A stretch of 64,000 nucleotides of DNA, from assembly GCA_951813015.1 (NCBI GenBank), contig CATOTG010000006.1, positions 496,001 through 560,000 on the forward strand, in the 5' to 3' direction. A program made the translations under genes and the position numbers. The DNA comes from an uncultured Thermoanaerobaculia bacterium (lineage in GTDB: Bacteria > Acidobacteriota > Thermoanaerobaculia > Multivoradales > Multivoraceae). This document shows positions 19,151-28,658 of the stretch, one piece after another. Under the pieces are notes generated by a model, which was not told the DNA's origin, made no database searches, and saw only the letters and a list, made by a program, of their open reading frames with translations. How positions within the stretch are numbered: position 1 is the stretch's first letter; each line of letters starts with the position of its first letter.

Positions 19151-20055
19151 TCACCTCACCCGGTCGTTGAGGTCCTGGTAGCGGAAGTTGGTGGCGAGCG
19201 GGCTATCCGGCGGAGCGTTGGGGTCGATCTCGCGACGATGCGTAACCCCGCGCGTCAACTTGTCCGTGCTGTCCGCGACCTTCACCTCGAGGAAGAGGTT
19301 CCGGGTGGCGCTGAAGTTCCAGGAGGCAGAGTAGAGCTTGCTGTCGATCTCTGTCACGGAGAGGGAGTAGATGTCCCCGCTGGATCCGGCGCCCTGCGAG
19401 TCGGACGGTGCCTTGAGGCCTGTGAACGAGAAAGCGTGTTGGTCTCCAGCCTGAGCGTTGAACTTGCCGACGACCGGCTCGCCCCGCGAAGCAGTCTCGA
19501 CAACGAAACCAGTGTTCGTCTCACTGTAGTAGCCGTCGAAGCTCTCACCGGTGGCGACGAAGAACCACGCCTTGTCGCGCCAGAGGGGGCCTCCGAGTGA
19601 GGCCTCCCAGGAGTTGAGCTGGTCGTCCGGGCGAGGAAGGTCCGGAGCGACTTCGGAGACGGCGCGCCAGGTCGGGTTCTGGCCGACATAGAGCGCATCG
19701 CCGTGAAAGTCGTTCGTGCCCGACTTGATCACGGTATTGACGATCCCACTGGTGGAGCGGCCGTACTCGGCGCCGTTTCGCTGGCCTGACCCAGGCCCTC
19801 GAGCGCGCCGTTGACCTCGTAGGCGCCCGGCGGCAACACGGCGAAGCGGTAGTTCCCGTCGGCATCGGTGACTGCCGTCTTGGTTCCCTGAGGGCCGGTC
19901 AGGGTCACCGTGACGCCGGGCAGGGCCCCACCCTGAGCGTCGAGCGCGCGGCCCTCGATCGTCCCCGTCTGCGGTCCGTCGGCCCACAGGGACATGGGAG
20001 CGCAGAGAACGAGGGTTATGGCGAGAACAAGGCGTCGTTGACGAAGTGCTTGCAT
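19151..20055 (-). pseudogene. Decayed TonB-dependent receptor-like gene (plug deleted, 3' end lost, frameshifted)
   Basis: Signal plus GTIEGRALDAQGGALPGVTVTLTGPQG, then a frameshift into YGRSTSGIVNTVIKSGTNDFHGDALY and SLGGPLWRDKAWFFVATG. Stops just before the next receptor. Confidence 0.8.
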
Positions 20056-20303
20056 GAGTTCGTCCCCCAGGGTTTGCGCCGCTCCGAACGGCCAATGTTC
20101 AAACGGTGTTCAATGGATTCACTGTATTGGGGGGGGGTAGGGCTGTCAAACCGAGAAGTCAGAACGGCGCCCGACAAGTCGTGCCCCGGGCGACCTGGCG
20201 TCTTGCAACGCCCACGTCGCTCCCTCGGCACTGCCGTGGGATCGCTCTACAACTCCCGGATCACCGGCATGACGCGTTTCACCGGAGGCCGAGGAGGGGA
20301 AGT

Positions 20304-20650
20304 TGGTGGAGGCGGTGGGAATCGAACCCACGTCCGCGAGACTCGGCGCGAGGGATCTACGTGCGTAGCCTTCACTCGATCAGTCGCCGCCGGCTTGGGT
20401 AGAAGGCCACCACGGCCAGCGGTCTAGCCCCGAAGTGATCCGGCCTGAGTTCAGAGCCTCGCTCAGGCGTTCGATCCACTTTGAGTGTCAATCCTGACGG
20501 CGCCGTGAATCAAGGCTCCGGCAGGACCGTGACGGCTTCTAAGCCGCCAGTGCCAATTCGTCGTTGGCGAGTGTAAGTGTCCGGTTTACGAGTCGGACTC
20601 GGCACGCAACCCCCGAACCGCATGATCTCCCGTCGAAGCCATGCGCCCCC
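20304..20650 (-). ncRNA. ssrA: Transfer-messenger RNA (tmRNA)
   Basis: Minus-strand 5' GGGGGCGCATGGCTTCGACGGG; tag GCC AAC GAC GAA TTG GCA CTG GCG GCT TAG (ANDELALAA*); 3' GTGGGTTCGATTCCCACCGCCTCCACCA. Confidence 0.96.
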
Positions 20651-20689
20651 AAGGACCGGTGACTCTACCGTATTGCCGCGGTAGAGAGC

Positions 20690-20795
20690 GGGCAATCCTG
20701 GCAAAAGCAACGGCCTGGTTCGCTCGGGAGACGGGACCGAAGGGGTCTTCCGGTTCATGAGAGCGCACCAAGCCGAGTCCGCGTCACGACGAAGA
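20690..20795 (+). mobile_element. IS3 orfA/orfB junction remnant, inverted copy of 1-105
   Basis: ILAKATAWFARETGPKGSSGS* with overlapping MRAHQAES. Revcomp is nearly identical to window positions 15-95. Confidence 0.8.
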
Positions 20796-20799
20796 CCGA

Positions 20800-21409
20800 A
20801 CCGGCGGAGCCACTTCAACTCGGAGCACCGAATCGCAAGCGCGAGTCGCTGCCACCGCTCATTGACGACCCGACCGTAGCTGGTGGTCAGGCACAGGTGC
20901 TGATCGCTGTCCCGGTAACCGCGGAGAGGCGGCACGAGGAGGATTCCTGTGTCGCTGCCGTCATCGGCAGTGCTGCTCTTGATGATGAACCCCAAGTACG
21001 TTTTGCCGCTCGGAAAAGCGACTTCGATAAGACTGCCGTCATCGAAGGTGTCGCAGATGAGCTGGTCAACGAGGTCGCCTTTCTTGTCCGCCAGTTGCCG
21101 CCGAGCACGGAGCGGCTTGTACCACAAGTTCAGGGGCACAGGCGCCAGCGCCGCGAGGAGCAAGCTCCCGACTGCCGCGCCGCTCACCTGCAACGCTGAC
21201 CACCCCGGCAGGAGATCGAGCCAGCTATACAGGCCAGGGCACAACTGCCCGGCTACAGCAGCGACCAGATAGAGAGCCAGTCCGACCAATGTCGCCCTGA
21301 AGACGACGTGGTAGCCGGATTCTCGCCGGAGACCGAACTTCCAGATGTTCGTCAAGCGCAGGAGTAGGTACCCGGCGAGAGCCGGGACGAAGAACTCCAA
21401 AGCAGGCAC
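20800..21409 (-). pseudogene. Hypothetical membrane protein, 3' end truncated by the IS3 remnant
   Basis: FVPALAGYLLLRLTNIWKFGLRRESGYHVVF... The annotated ORF tail runs antisense through the IS3 remnant and tmRNA, so the native C-terminus is lost. Confidence 0.6.
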
Positions 21410-21649
21410 TTACTCGAGCTTCCTCTTCCGCTCGGACTCCCCGCCGTCGCCCGTCCCCGCGACCTCGATACTCCGGTTGACGCTTGAGATCGTCTTCTGC
21501 ACCCGCTTGCTCGCGAGGAAATCGCCGACGTTCTCGACGTAGAGAGCCCCGGATCCAGTCACCCGGAGTCGGTCGCCGTTAGCCCTCTCGCTGCTGTCGT
21601 TCTTCTGGTTTTGGGCGTCGGTCTGCTTCGGCAATGCGTCTACAGACAC
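21410..21649 (-). CDS. Small hypothetical protein abutting the membrane protein
   Basis: 79-aa ORF; same strand and contiguous with the downstream gene. Confidence 0.4.
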   Translation of the reverse strand: MSVDALPKQTDAQNQKNDSSERANGDRLRVTGSGALYVENVGDFLASKRVQKTISSVNRSIEVAGTGDGGESERKRKLE

Positions 21650-21785
21650 GCGCCTGGAACTACACTTCCCGACCGGCTGGGTTCCGTGGGGATCGGCTGC
21701 ACGATGGTTCCTCCGGTTGTGGATCGGGTTCAGCAGAATTCTGTGCGTACAACTTAGCCCATGAGCTATCGACTTTCAACGTGCT

Positions 21786-21938
21786 GTCGGGACCGGTCCA
21801 AAGTCCGACGCTTCGCGCCGCGTGCGGGCAGGGCACCCGCGTTCCCGAGAGCAGAGAGTCGTGCCAGCACCGATCTTTCCACCCAAGAGTGGTCTCGGCA
21901 CCTCGGACATCGGAGTTTCCGACTTTGGAACAGCCCTG
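21786..21938. mobile_element. MITE-like element copy B (reverse orientation)
   Basis: Ends GGACCGGTCCAAAGTC and GACTTTGGAACAGCCCTG; revcomp aligns along its length with copy A. Confidence 0.65.
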
Positions 21939-22004
21939 CGGGACCGGTCAGGGACCGGTCACCGTCGGCCCTGCGGTGACTTGACCCGGATGACCGGTGG
22001 ACAC

Positions 22005-24231
22005 CTACCGTGAGTCGCCCGGCCGGTAGGCGCGCGCCGTGTAGGCCTCCACGTCCTCCCAGTAGAGCCACGCCGGCTTGAACCGTCCTTCCGACAGCAG
22101 GCGAGCCTGGTCGAAGAAGTGGGGCGAATCGGGTCGGTGGCTCTGGCCGTAGTGGAGGTAGCTCGCGCCTCGGGTTTTTTTTGCCGAACTCGTAGACGGC
22201 CATGTAGGAGGCGCCGGTCGCGGCGTAGCGCAGCTTGCGGACCTCGCCGTCTTCGAGTGTCGTGGGCGGCGAGTGGTACAGCGTGAACGCGACGCCGAGC
22301 GGGCCGCGGACGCCGGCGAGCGGCAGGCTCGCCTCGTCGTCGGAGAAGGGGACGGCGCCCGCTGAGGGCCGGTTGGCGTGGCGCTGGATGCGGTGGATGT
22401 CGCCGTAGGGAACGCGCCAGTCGCCGTAGAGCTCGGTGAGCTTCTGCGCCGCCCGCTCGAGGGCGAGGAACCGCGCCGGCATGTCGTTCACGTACTCGGG
22501 CTTCAGGGTCTCGACGGGGTAACCGCGGCCGTAGAGCTCTTCGTACCAGCCGACGGCCAGGGTCGCCTGGGTGGAGGTCAGCGAACTTCTGGCGTCCCAG
22601 TCGAGCAGGTGCTCGAGGTAGGGGCGGACGCGGGCGGCGAGGTCCGGGTCGGCGCCTTCGAGCGTCCTGAGCCTGCGCGCGTACGAAGGCAGCTCGGTCA
22701 TCGGCCAGTAGAGGGTCGTGTCGTAGGCGAGAGCCTGGAAGTCCTCGAAGGTGATGTCGCTGGCGTTGCGCAGCAGGTAGCGGGCCATCTTGGCCCGGCG
22801 CTTGTCGTCGTGCTTGTCCTCGACCATGTAGGGCGGGAAGTCGAGCAGCGACGGATTGCCGTCGTCAGTGGTCGTGAACGGCGACGAGTTGCAGTTCTGG
22901 ACGTAGCCGGACGGCGGGTTGAGAACCTGCGGCAGCTCGTCTATGGGGTGGAACGGGCCCCACTCGTTGTTCGGGTCGGCGCCGTCTACGGGCCTGGTCC
23001 AGTCGACCGACGGGTCGCGACGGGCGATCGCGCCGTTGTAGAGGTAGAAGATGTTGCCGTCGGCGTCGGCGTAGGTCGTGTTGAAGGTCTGCAGGAGTTG
23101 CATGGACACCGCGGCGTACCACTCCTCGAATGAGCGCGCCTTGGCCTGGGCCAGCGCCTGGACCATGCGGCTGCCCTCGTAAAGCCGGGGCACGCGGACA
23201 GCCAGGTAGTGCCCGTCGTCCTCGCGGGCGATGATCGGGCCGTAGTGCGAGCGCCGGAGGACCACCCGGCGCGGCACGAGCGCGTCGCTCTCGCGGACGT
23301 GGATCGTGGCGCTCCATTCCTCGGCGTCGCGATAACCGGCGCCGTAGCGGTACTTGAGAGGGTCGGTCGGATGGTCGAAGGTCAGGCGGTAGGTGTCCGA
23401 AATGTCGGCGGCGTTCACGGTGTATGCCCAGCCCAGCCGCTCGTTGAAGCCGGCGGTGGGCAACGGGCCGCCCGGGTACATGGCGCCCGAGAAGTTGAGG
23501 CCCTCGTCGCTCACCACGTGCATCTCCGTGAACATGCCCGAGCCGTACCAGGGCTGGTGGGGATTGATGAAGAGCATCGCGTTGCCGTCGCGCGTCTTCG
23601 ACGGCGCGACGGCCCACTGGTTCGAGCCCAGCGACGCGGCGAGTTCCTCCGCCAGACGCGGGAGTCGCCCGCGCGGCGCGTGGGCGGCGCCGAGCAGCCG
23701 GCCGAGGATCATGTAGCGCTCGAAGGCGAGCACGTGGAAGGGCTCCATCCGCTCGAGCAGGCGCGGCTTCTCTTCGGGGTGTTTCTCCAGGTAGAAGTTG
23801 TAACCGGCGGCGAAGCCCTCCGCAATCCGCCGGATGTTCTCGGGCAGGCCGGGGAAGTCGCGGCGGGAGGTCCCAACCAGGTCGAAGAGGGCCACCTCGA
23901 GGTCGCTGCGGAACCCGGACTCGCCGACGACCTCCGCGTAGCGCCCGAGAGCCTTGATGTAGGTGTCCTCGAGCTGGAAGAAGTGGTCCTCGCACTGCGC
24001 CCAGGCCGAGCCGAAGGCGACCGCGGCGTCGGTCGAGGCCTTGATGTGCGGCACGCCCCACTCGTCGCGGTGGATCACGACATCTGCGGCCCAGTCGGGC
24101 GCGCCCGTGGAGCTAGCCGGTGTGCCTGGCCTGGCGCCTGGCCTGGTGTCCGTGTCGACGCCGCACCCGATTGCTGCGAGTGCGAAGGTCGCCGCGGCAA
24201 GCCGGCTCGTCCAGATGTGGCTCAAGGGCAT
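22005..24231 (-). CDS. Penicillin acylase family protein, apparent frameshift at an A8 tract
   Basis: WAADVVIHRDEWGVPHIKAS; GSNQWAVAPSKTRDGNAMLFINPHQPW. Removing one A at 22175-22182 restores TRGASYLHYGQSHRPDSPHFFDQARLLSEGRFKPAWLYWEDVEAY...RPGDSR*. Confidence 0.85.
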
Positions 24232-24451
24232 GGATTGGGGGGAGTATCGCAGAGCGGAGCCGGCCTGGCGGCCGGCGCGTCCCGAGGCTGCCTTCGGCGG
24301 CAGCCGCCGGGGACGCCGGGGCGCCTGTACCTTTGTTGGGTGGATTCTGGTCCCTGTCCGAGGCCGTCCGAGAGTCGAGCAGTGGTCGAGGCTGCGGTAG
24401 CTGTGGCAACCGGTCTGCCGGTTTCCAAGGTCCCAGTGTGGCGAGTCGCGT

Positions 24452-24859
24452 TCAGTCGGTCGCCCGAAGGCGCTGAATCTGTCCGGGCCAGTCGAGGAGG
24501 AGCTGGTCGGCGGTGACCAGGCAGTGTCCCTCGAGCGCTGTTGCGACGATGATCCGGTCCGCCGGGTCGCCGTGAAGATCGGTGATGAGGCCTGCGCGCA
24601 GCGCGATGTCGCCGTGCACCGGAATCTCGTTCAGGCCGTGGAACAGCAGATACCCGCGTAGCGCTTCCGCGGCCAGGTCGAATTGCATGCGACCCTTCCT
24701 GACGAGCATTGCGGCTTCCCAGAACGAGATGGCGGACACCGCTGCGTTGCCGGCGACAATCGCCTCGTCGACCGCGCGGCGGGCACGGCCGCCAAAGCGC
24801 CGGTCGCCGCGGATCATCCAAAGGAGGACGCCAGTGTCGAGGAGCAGCAACGGGCTCAG
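24452..24859 (-). CDS. PIN-domain toxin (VapC-like)
   Basis: LLLLDTGVLLWMIRGDRRFGGRARRAVDEA; DPADRIIVATALEGHCLVTADQLLLDW. Confidence 0.85.
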   Translation of the reverse strand: MSPLLLLDTGVLLWMIRGDRRFGGRARRAVDEAIVAGNAAVSAISFWEAAMLVRKGRMQFDLAAEALRGYLLFHGLNEIPVHGDIALRAGLITDLHGDPADRIIVATALEGHCLVTADQLLLDWPGQIQRLRATD

Positions 24860-25128
24860 TCCGGATCCTCGCCCAGGATGAGGGCGAGCTTCCGCTCTTC
24901 GTCCCATCCGCCCGACTCGTCTTCAATCGGAGACATGATGTCGCCGGTGATCTTCATCTGACCCCGAAGACAGCCGAAGAGGCTCTTCGGCTTCCCCCGG
25001 TACGGCACCAGCCGCGACACCGGATTGCCGTTCTTCGTGATGACCACTTCGTCGCCGGTTTCGGCGACCTCGTCCATCAGCTTGAGGCAGGTGGCCTTGA
25101 ACTCCGAGGCCTTGATTGTCCGTTCCAT
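24856..25128 (-). CDS. Phd/YefM-family antitoxin
   Basis: MERTIKASEFKATCLKLMDEVAETGDEVVITKNGNPVSRLVPYRG; overlaps the PIN toxin start. Confidence 0.88.
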   Translation of the reverse strand: MERTIKASEFKATCLKLMDEVAETGDEVVITKNGNPVSRLVPYRGKPKSLFGCLRGQMKITGDIMSPIEDESGGWDEERKLALILGEDPD

Positions 25129-25156
25129 GGCACCGGCGAACCTATCACGGATCCGG

Positions 25157-25174
25157 CCATGGTCATGACCATGG
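25157..25174. promoter_or_regulatory. Putative TA operator palindrome
   Basis: CCATGGTCATGACCATGG, perfect 18-bp palindrome about 28 bp upstream of the antitoxin start. Confidence 0.55.
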
Positions 25175-25186
25175 TCACGCAGGTCC

Positions 25187-25341
25187 CCAAGACTGTTCCA
25201 ACGTCGGGAACTCCGGTGGCCGAAATGAGGAGACCGCTCCAGAATAGGCAGGTTCGTGCCGGCGCCATTCTCGACGTCCGGGAATGGAGGCCTCCCGCCC
25301 GCACTCGGCGTGATGCACCGGGCTTTGAATTTGAACAGCCC
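25187..25341. mobile_element. MITE-like element copy C
   Basis: GACTGTTCCAACGTCGGGAACTCCGGTGGCCGAAATGAGG...GGGAATGGAGGCCTCCCGCCCGCACTCGG...TTTGAACAGCCC aligns with copy A. Confidence 0.65.
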
Positions 25342-25402
25342 TTCACGCAGCCCCTCACGGCGGCTGCCCTCGGGCCGAGCCACTAACCGGCCGCCCTTGG
25401 GC

Positions 25403-25852
25403 TTAGGGCTGCTCGCCCGGGCGCGGCCCCAGGCTGGCCAGAAAATCGGCGGCACTCCTGTGACGAAGCCGTGAACCGACGACGAGCCAGGCGAGCAGAA
25501 TCAGGAGAAAACCGCTCCCGGCCAGATTCGGCGACGTGCCGGGCAGCAGCGGCCAGGCGAACATCGCCAGGACGCCCAGGGCCCCGAGGGCCAGGATGCC
25601 GACCGCCGCGGCGTTGGTCGAGTAGTCGGAGCGTTCGACGTGGAAGACGACGTGTACTCCCTGTGCGCTCGACCGCACGGAGACCGAGCCGTGCAGGATG
25701 CCGGTGCGGACCCCGGCGGCGACGGGCAAGGTCAGTTGGCCACCGGTTCCCTGCCGGTTCCAGGCGCCGTTCCATGCCTCCGCGCCTTCGGAGAGCGCCT
25801 CGAGCGCCTCGTCCGGAGTCAGCTCCAGCTCGATCTCGTATTGTGAAAGCAC
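25403..25852 (-). CDS. Hypothetical membrane protein
   Basis: 149-aa ORF with two hydrophobic stretches (VGILALGALGVLAMFAWPLL; FLLILLAWLVV). Confidence 0.5.
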   Translation of the reverse strand: MLSQYEIELELTPDEALEALSEGAEAWNGAWNRQGTGGQLTLPVAAGVRTGILHGSVSVRSSAQGVHVVFHVERSDYSTNAAAVGILALGALGVLAMFAWPLLPGTSPNLAGSGFLLILLAWLVVGSRLRHRSAADFLASLGPRPGEQP

Positions 25853-25876
25853 GGTTGCGCCGGGCGTTCGGCGTTG

Positions 25877-26908
25877 CTATGCGGCCATCTCGTCGAGCTG
25901 CTGGCGGAAGAACTCCTCGACCGCGACGAGGAACTTCTCGACCGTGTCGAGCTGCTGGATCTGCTGGCGCAGGCGCTTGCCGTTCGGCAGTCCGTGGGTG
26001 TACCAGCCGGTGAACTTGCGCAGCTTGTGCAGAGCGAAGCGGTTCGCTTCACGCTCCGCCACCATGTGGAAATGGCCCAGGATCAGGTCGCGCCGGTCGA
26101 TCAGGGTCGGCGCCGGCGCCTCCTCACCGAGCAGGTGGCTCGTGATCTGGCGGAAAATCCAGGGATTCTTCGTCGCGCCGCGGCCGATCATCACGCCGTC
26201 GCAGCCGGTCTGCCGGAGCAGACGTTCCGCGTCGCCCGGAACCACGATGTCGCCGTTGCCGATTACGGGAATCGACAGCGTTTCCTTCAGCCGTGCCAGG
26301 TGGGTCCAGTCCGCCTCGCCGCGGAACATCTGCTTCGCGGTGCGTGCGTGCATGGTCACCGCGTCGACGCCGAGGTCCTCGCACAGACGGCCCAGGTCCA
26401 GGTAGTTCGTCTCCGCGTGATTGAGCCCCAGGCGGAACTTGACCGTCAGGGGAAGCCGGATTCGACGTCGCACTTCGCCGATGATCCGGCCCGCGAGGTC
26501 GAGGTCGCCCATCAGGGCGGCGCCAGCGCAACCCTTGAGCACCTTGTTCGCCGGGCAGCCCATGTTGATGTCGCAGACATCGGGACCGAGTTCCTCGACG
26601 ATCTCGGCGGCTTCCGCCATCGTGTCCACGTCGGCACCGTAGATCTGTATCGCCAGCGGACGCTCTTCCTCCGAGAAGTGCATGAGATCCCGCGTGTGCC
26701 GGTTGCCGTCCACGATCGCCCGGGAGGAGATGAACTCCATCGACACGAGACCGCCGCCGCCAATCCGACGCACGATCAGGCGGAAGTCACGGTCCGTGAC
26801 GCCGGCCATCGGCGCCAGGAACAGGGGCGGGTCGATCACGACCGCCCGTTCGCCCTGGCCGAGGACCATCGGCTCGAGCGGCGGCATTGCTGAGGGTGGC
26901 GAAGTCAT
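25877..26908 (-). CDS. dusB: tRNA-dihydrouridine synthase
   Basis: FLAPMAGVTDRDFRLIVRRIG; DINMGCPANKVLKGCAGAALM; MHARTAKQMFRGEADW; IGNGDI. Confidence 0.92.
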   Translation of the reverse strand: MTSPPSAMPPLEPMVLGQGERAVVIDPPLFLAPMAGVTDRDFRLIVRRIGGGGLVSMEFISSRAIVDGNRHTRDLMHFSEEERPLAIQIYGADVDTMAEAAEIVEELGPDVCDINMGCPANKVLKGCAGAALMGDLDLAGRIIGEVRRRIRLPLTVKFRLGLNHAETNYLDLGRLCEDLGVDAVTMHARTAKQMFRGEADWTHLARLKETLSIPVIGNGDIVVPGDAERLLRQTGCDGVMIGRGATKNPWIFRQITSHLLGEEAPAPTLIDRRDLILGHFHMVAEREANRFALHKLRKFTGWYTHGLPNGKRLRQQIQQLDTVEKFLVAVEEFFRQQLDEMAA

Positions 26909-26976
26909 GGCAACCCGATTCTACGCCGCTGTTGCGGCTGCGGGGTACGGCGGGCCGGGCGGTAGGATCAGCCGCC

Positions 26977-28647
26977 GTGTCGCGCCGCCCCTCCACTGCC
27001 GCCGCAAAGGCCCCCGATTTGTGCGCGTGCGGGCTGTTGGGCGATCTGCCGCGGCGGTTCCTCGACGGGCGTGACCTGGACCTGCTCGAGCCGCTGCGAT
27101 TCGCGCTGCCGGGGGACGTGGACACCCTGACCGCGCCGGCCTCCCGGGCGCTCGATCGTGGCCCCGTAGCGGCCGCACTCCGCCGGCGGAACGAACGCTA
27201 CGGCCACGCCGATGCCGCCCGGCTCGCCGAGGCGCTTGCCGATCGGGACACGCTGGTCGTCATCACCGGTCAGCAGTGCGGCCTCGGGGCCGGGCCTCTG
27301 TTCACGCTGACCAAGGCGGCGGCCTGCACGCTCTGGGCCGAGGAGCTCACGCGCCGGGGCCGACCTGCGGTGCCGCTGTTCTGGATGGCCTCCGAGGACC
27401 ACGACTACGCCGAAGTGGCGCGCGCGTACTTTCCACCCGCGGGCGCCAGTGCGTTGACCCTGGGCGACGATCCGGCGCCACTCAGGCCCGTCGGCGACCG
27501 GCCTCTGGGATCGGCGGCGGAGGGTCTGCTGGACCGGGTGGTGGAAGCGGCGCCGAGCGAGGACTATCGACGGCGGATCGAGGATTGCCGGCAGCATCTT
27601 CGCCCGGACCGCTGCTTTACCGAGTCATTCGCCCGCCTCATGATCCGGTTTCTGGGCGATCGCTGCCCCCTCCTGGTCGACTCGCAGCTCCCCGCGCTGA
27701 AGTCGGCCTCGGCGCCCGTGCTCAGCCGGCTGATTGAACGGCGGGATGCCGTCGATCGTGCCCTGGGGGAGGCGGCAGCAGAGCTGGAGCGCCGGAACAT
27801 CCGGCTTCCGGTGCGGTCCAGAAGCGGCGAGGCGCCGCTGTTTCTCATCGGCGACGGCGAGCGGCGGCGGGTGGTCTGGGACGCGAATGGCGGCTACCGG
27901 CTGCGCGGCGGCGGCTCGGGAACGTTGGAGGAGCTGGCCGACACCCTGAACCGCGAGCCCGAGGCGCTGAGCCCCGGGGTGCTGGCGCGTCCGGCGGTTC
28001 AGGACGCCGTCTTCGGCGCCGCGCTCAACATCCTGGGCCCCGGGGAGCTGGCCTACATGACCCAGGCGCGCGCGCTCTACGAAGCACTGGACGTACCGGC
28101 GCCGACGATTACCCTGCGGCCGCAGGTGCTGCTGCTGGGAGCGCGCGAGGGCCGATGGCTGGAGCGGCTCGAGGAGGAGGGAATCGACCTCGCGCACGTC
28201 CTTTCCCGGCCCGACGAACTCGACCGGCGCCTCGCGGCTCGCCAGGAACTGGGCTTCATCGCCGCCGCCCGGGCCAAGGTCGATGCGGCGATGGACGACC
28301 TGGCGGCCGGCCACGATGCGATCGACCCGTCCCTGGCCGGCCCCTGGAGCAAGACTGGAGCGAACCTGAGGCGGGCGCTCGACCAGTTCGAGCGCAGGGT
28401 GGTGGCCGCCGCCGCTCGCCGCGACGATGTCCTCAAGGGCAGGATCGACAGGTTGCGCGCGCACTGCCTGCCGAACGGCCATCTGCAGGAGCGCGAGTTC
28501 ACCTCGCTCCACTGTCTCGCAAGCTACGGTTCGCAACTCGTGCGCCGGCTGTCGTCCATCGACCTGGACCCGCGGCGGCTTCAGCCGCTGGCAATGGGCG
28601 CGAGCGGGCCGCGGGACACTGCAACACCGGGCGAAGAGACCGCGTAG
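26977..28647 (+). CDS. bshC: Bacillithiol biosynthesis cysteine-adding enzyme BshC
   Basis: LVVITGQQCGLGAGPLFTLTKAAACTLWAEEL; VPLFWMASEDHDYAEV; adjacent to bshA. Confidence 0.9.
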   Translation: MSRRPSTAAAKAPDLCACGLLGDLPRRFLDGRDLDLLEPLRFALPGDVDTLTAPASRALDRGPVAAALRRRNERYGHADAARLAEALADRDTLVVITGQQCGLGAGPLFTLTKAAACTLWAEELTRRGRPAVPLFWMASEDHDYAEVARAYFPPAGASALTLGDDPAPLRPVGDRPLGSAAEGLLDRVVEAAPSEDYRRRIEDCRQHLRPDRCFTESFARLMIRFLGDRCPLLVDSQLPALKSASAPVLSRLIERRDAVDRALGEAAAELERRNIRLPVRSRSGEAPLFLIGDGERRRVVWDANGGYRLRGGGSGTLEELADTLNREPEALSPGVLARPAVQDAVFGAALNILGPGELAYMTQARALYEALDVPAPTITLRPQVLLLGAREGRWLERLEEEGIDLAHVLSRPDELDRRLAARQELGFIAAARAKVDAAMDDLAAGHDAIDPSLAGPWSKTGANLRRALDQFERRVVAAAARRDDVLKGRIDRLRAHCLPNGHLQEREFTSLHCLASYGSQLVRRLSSIDLDPRRLQPLAMGASGPRDTATPGEETA

Positions 28648-28658
28648 AAGGGAGTCCG

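Noticed and set aside
17536-19170. 544-aa plus-strand ORF
   Set aside because: Antisense of the TonB receptor; composition typical of a GC-rich shadow ORF.
21939-21965. GGGACCGGTCAGGGACCGGTCA as a target-site duplication of MITE copy B
   Set aside because: The repeat is tandem beside one end, and the similarity at the other end overlaps the TIR itself, so a true TSD cannot be separated.
22865-24061. 398-aa minus-strand ORF overlapping the acylase
   Set aside because: Same-strand alternate-frame shadow of the penicillin acylase with Arg/Pro-rich composition.
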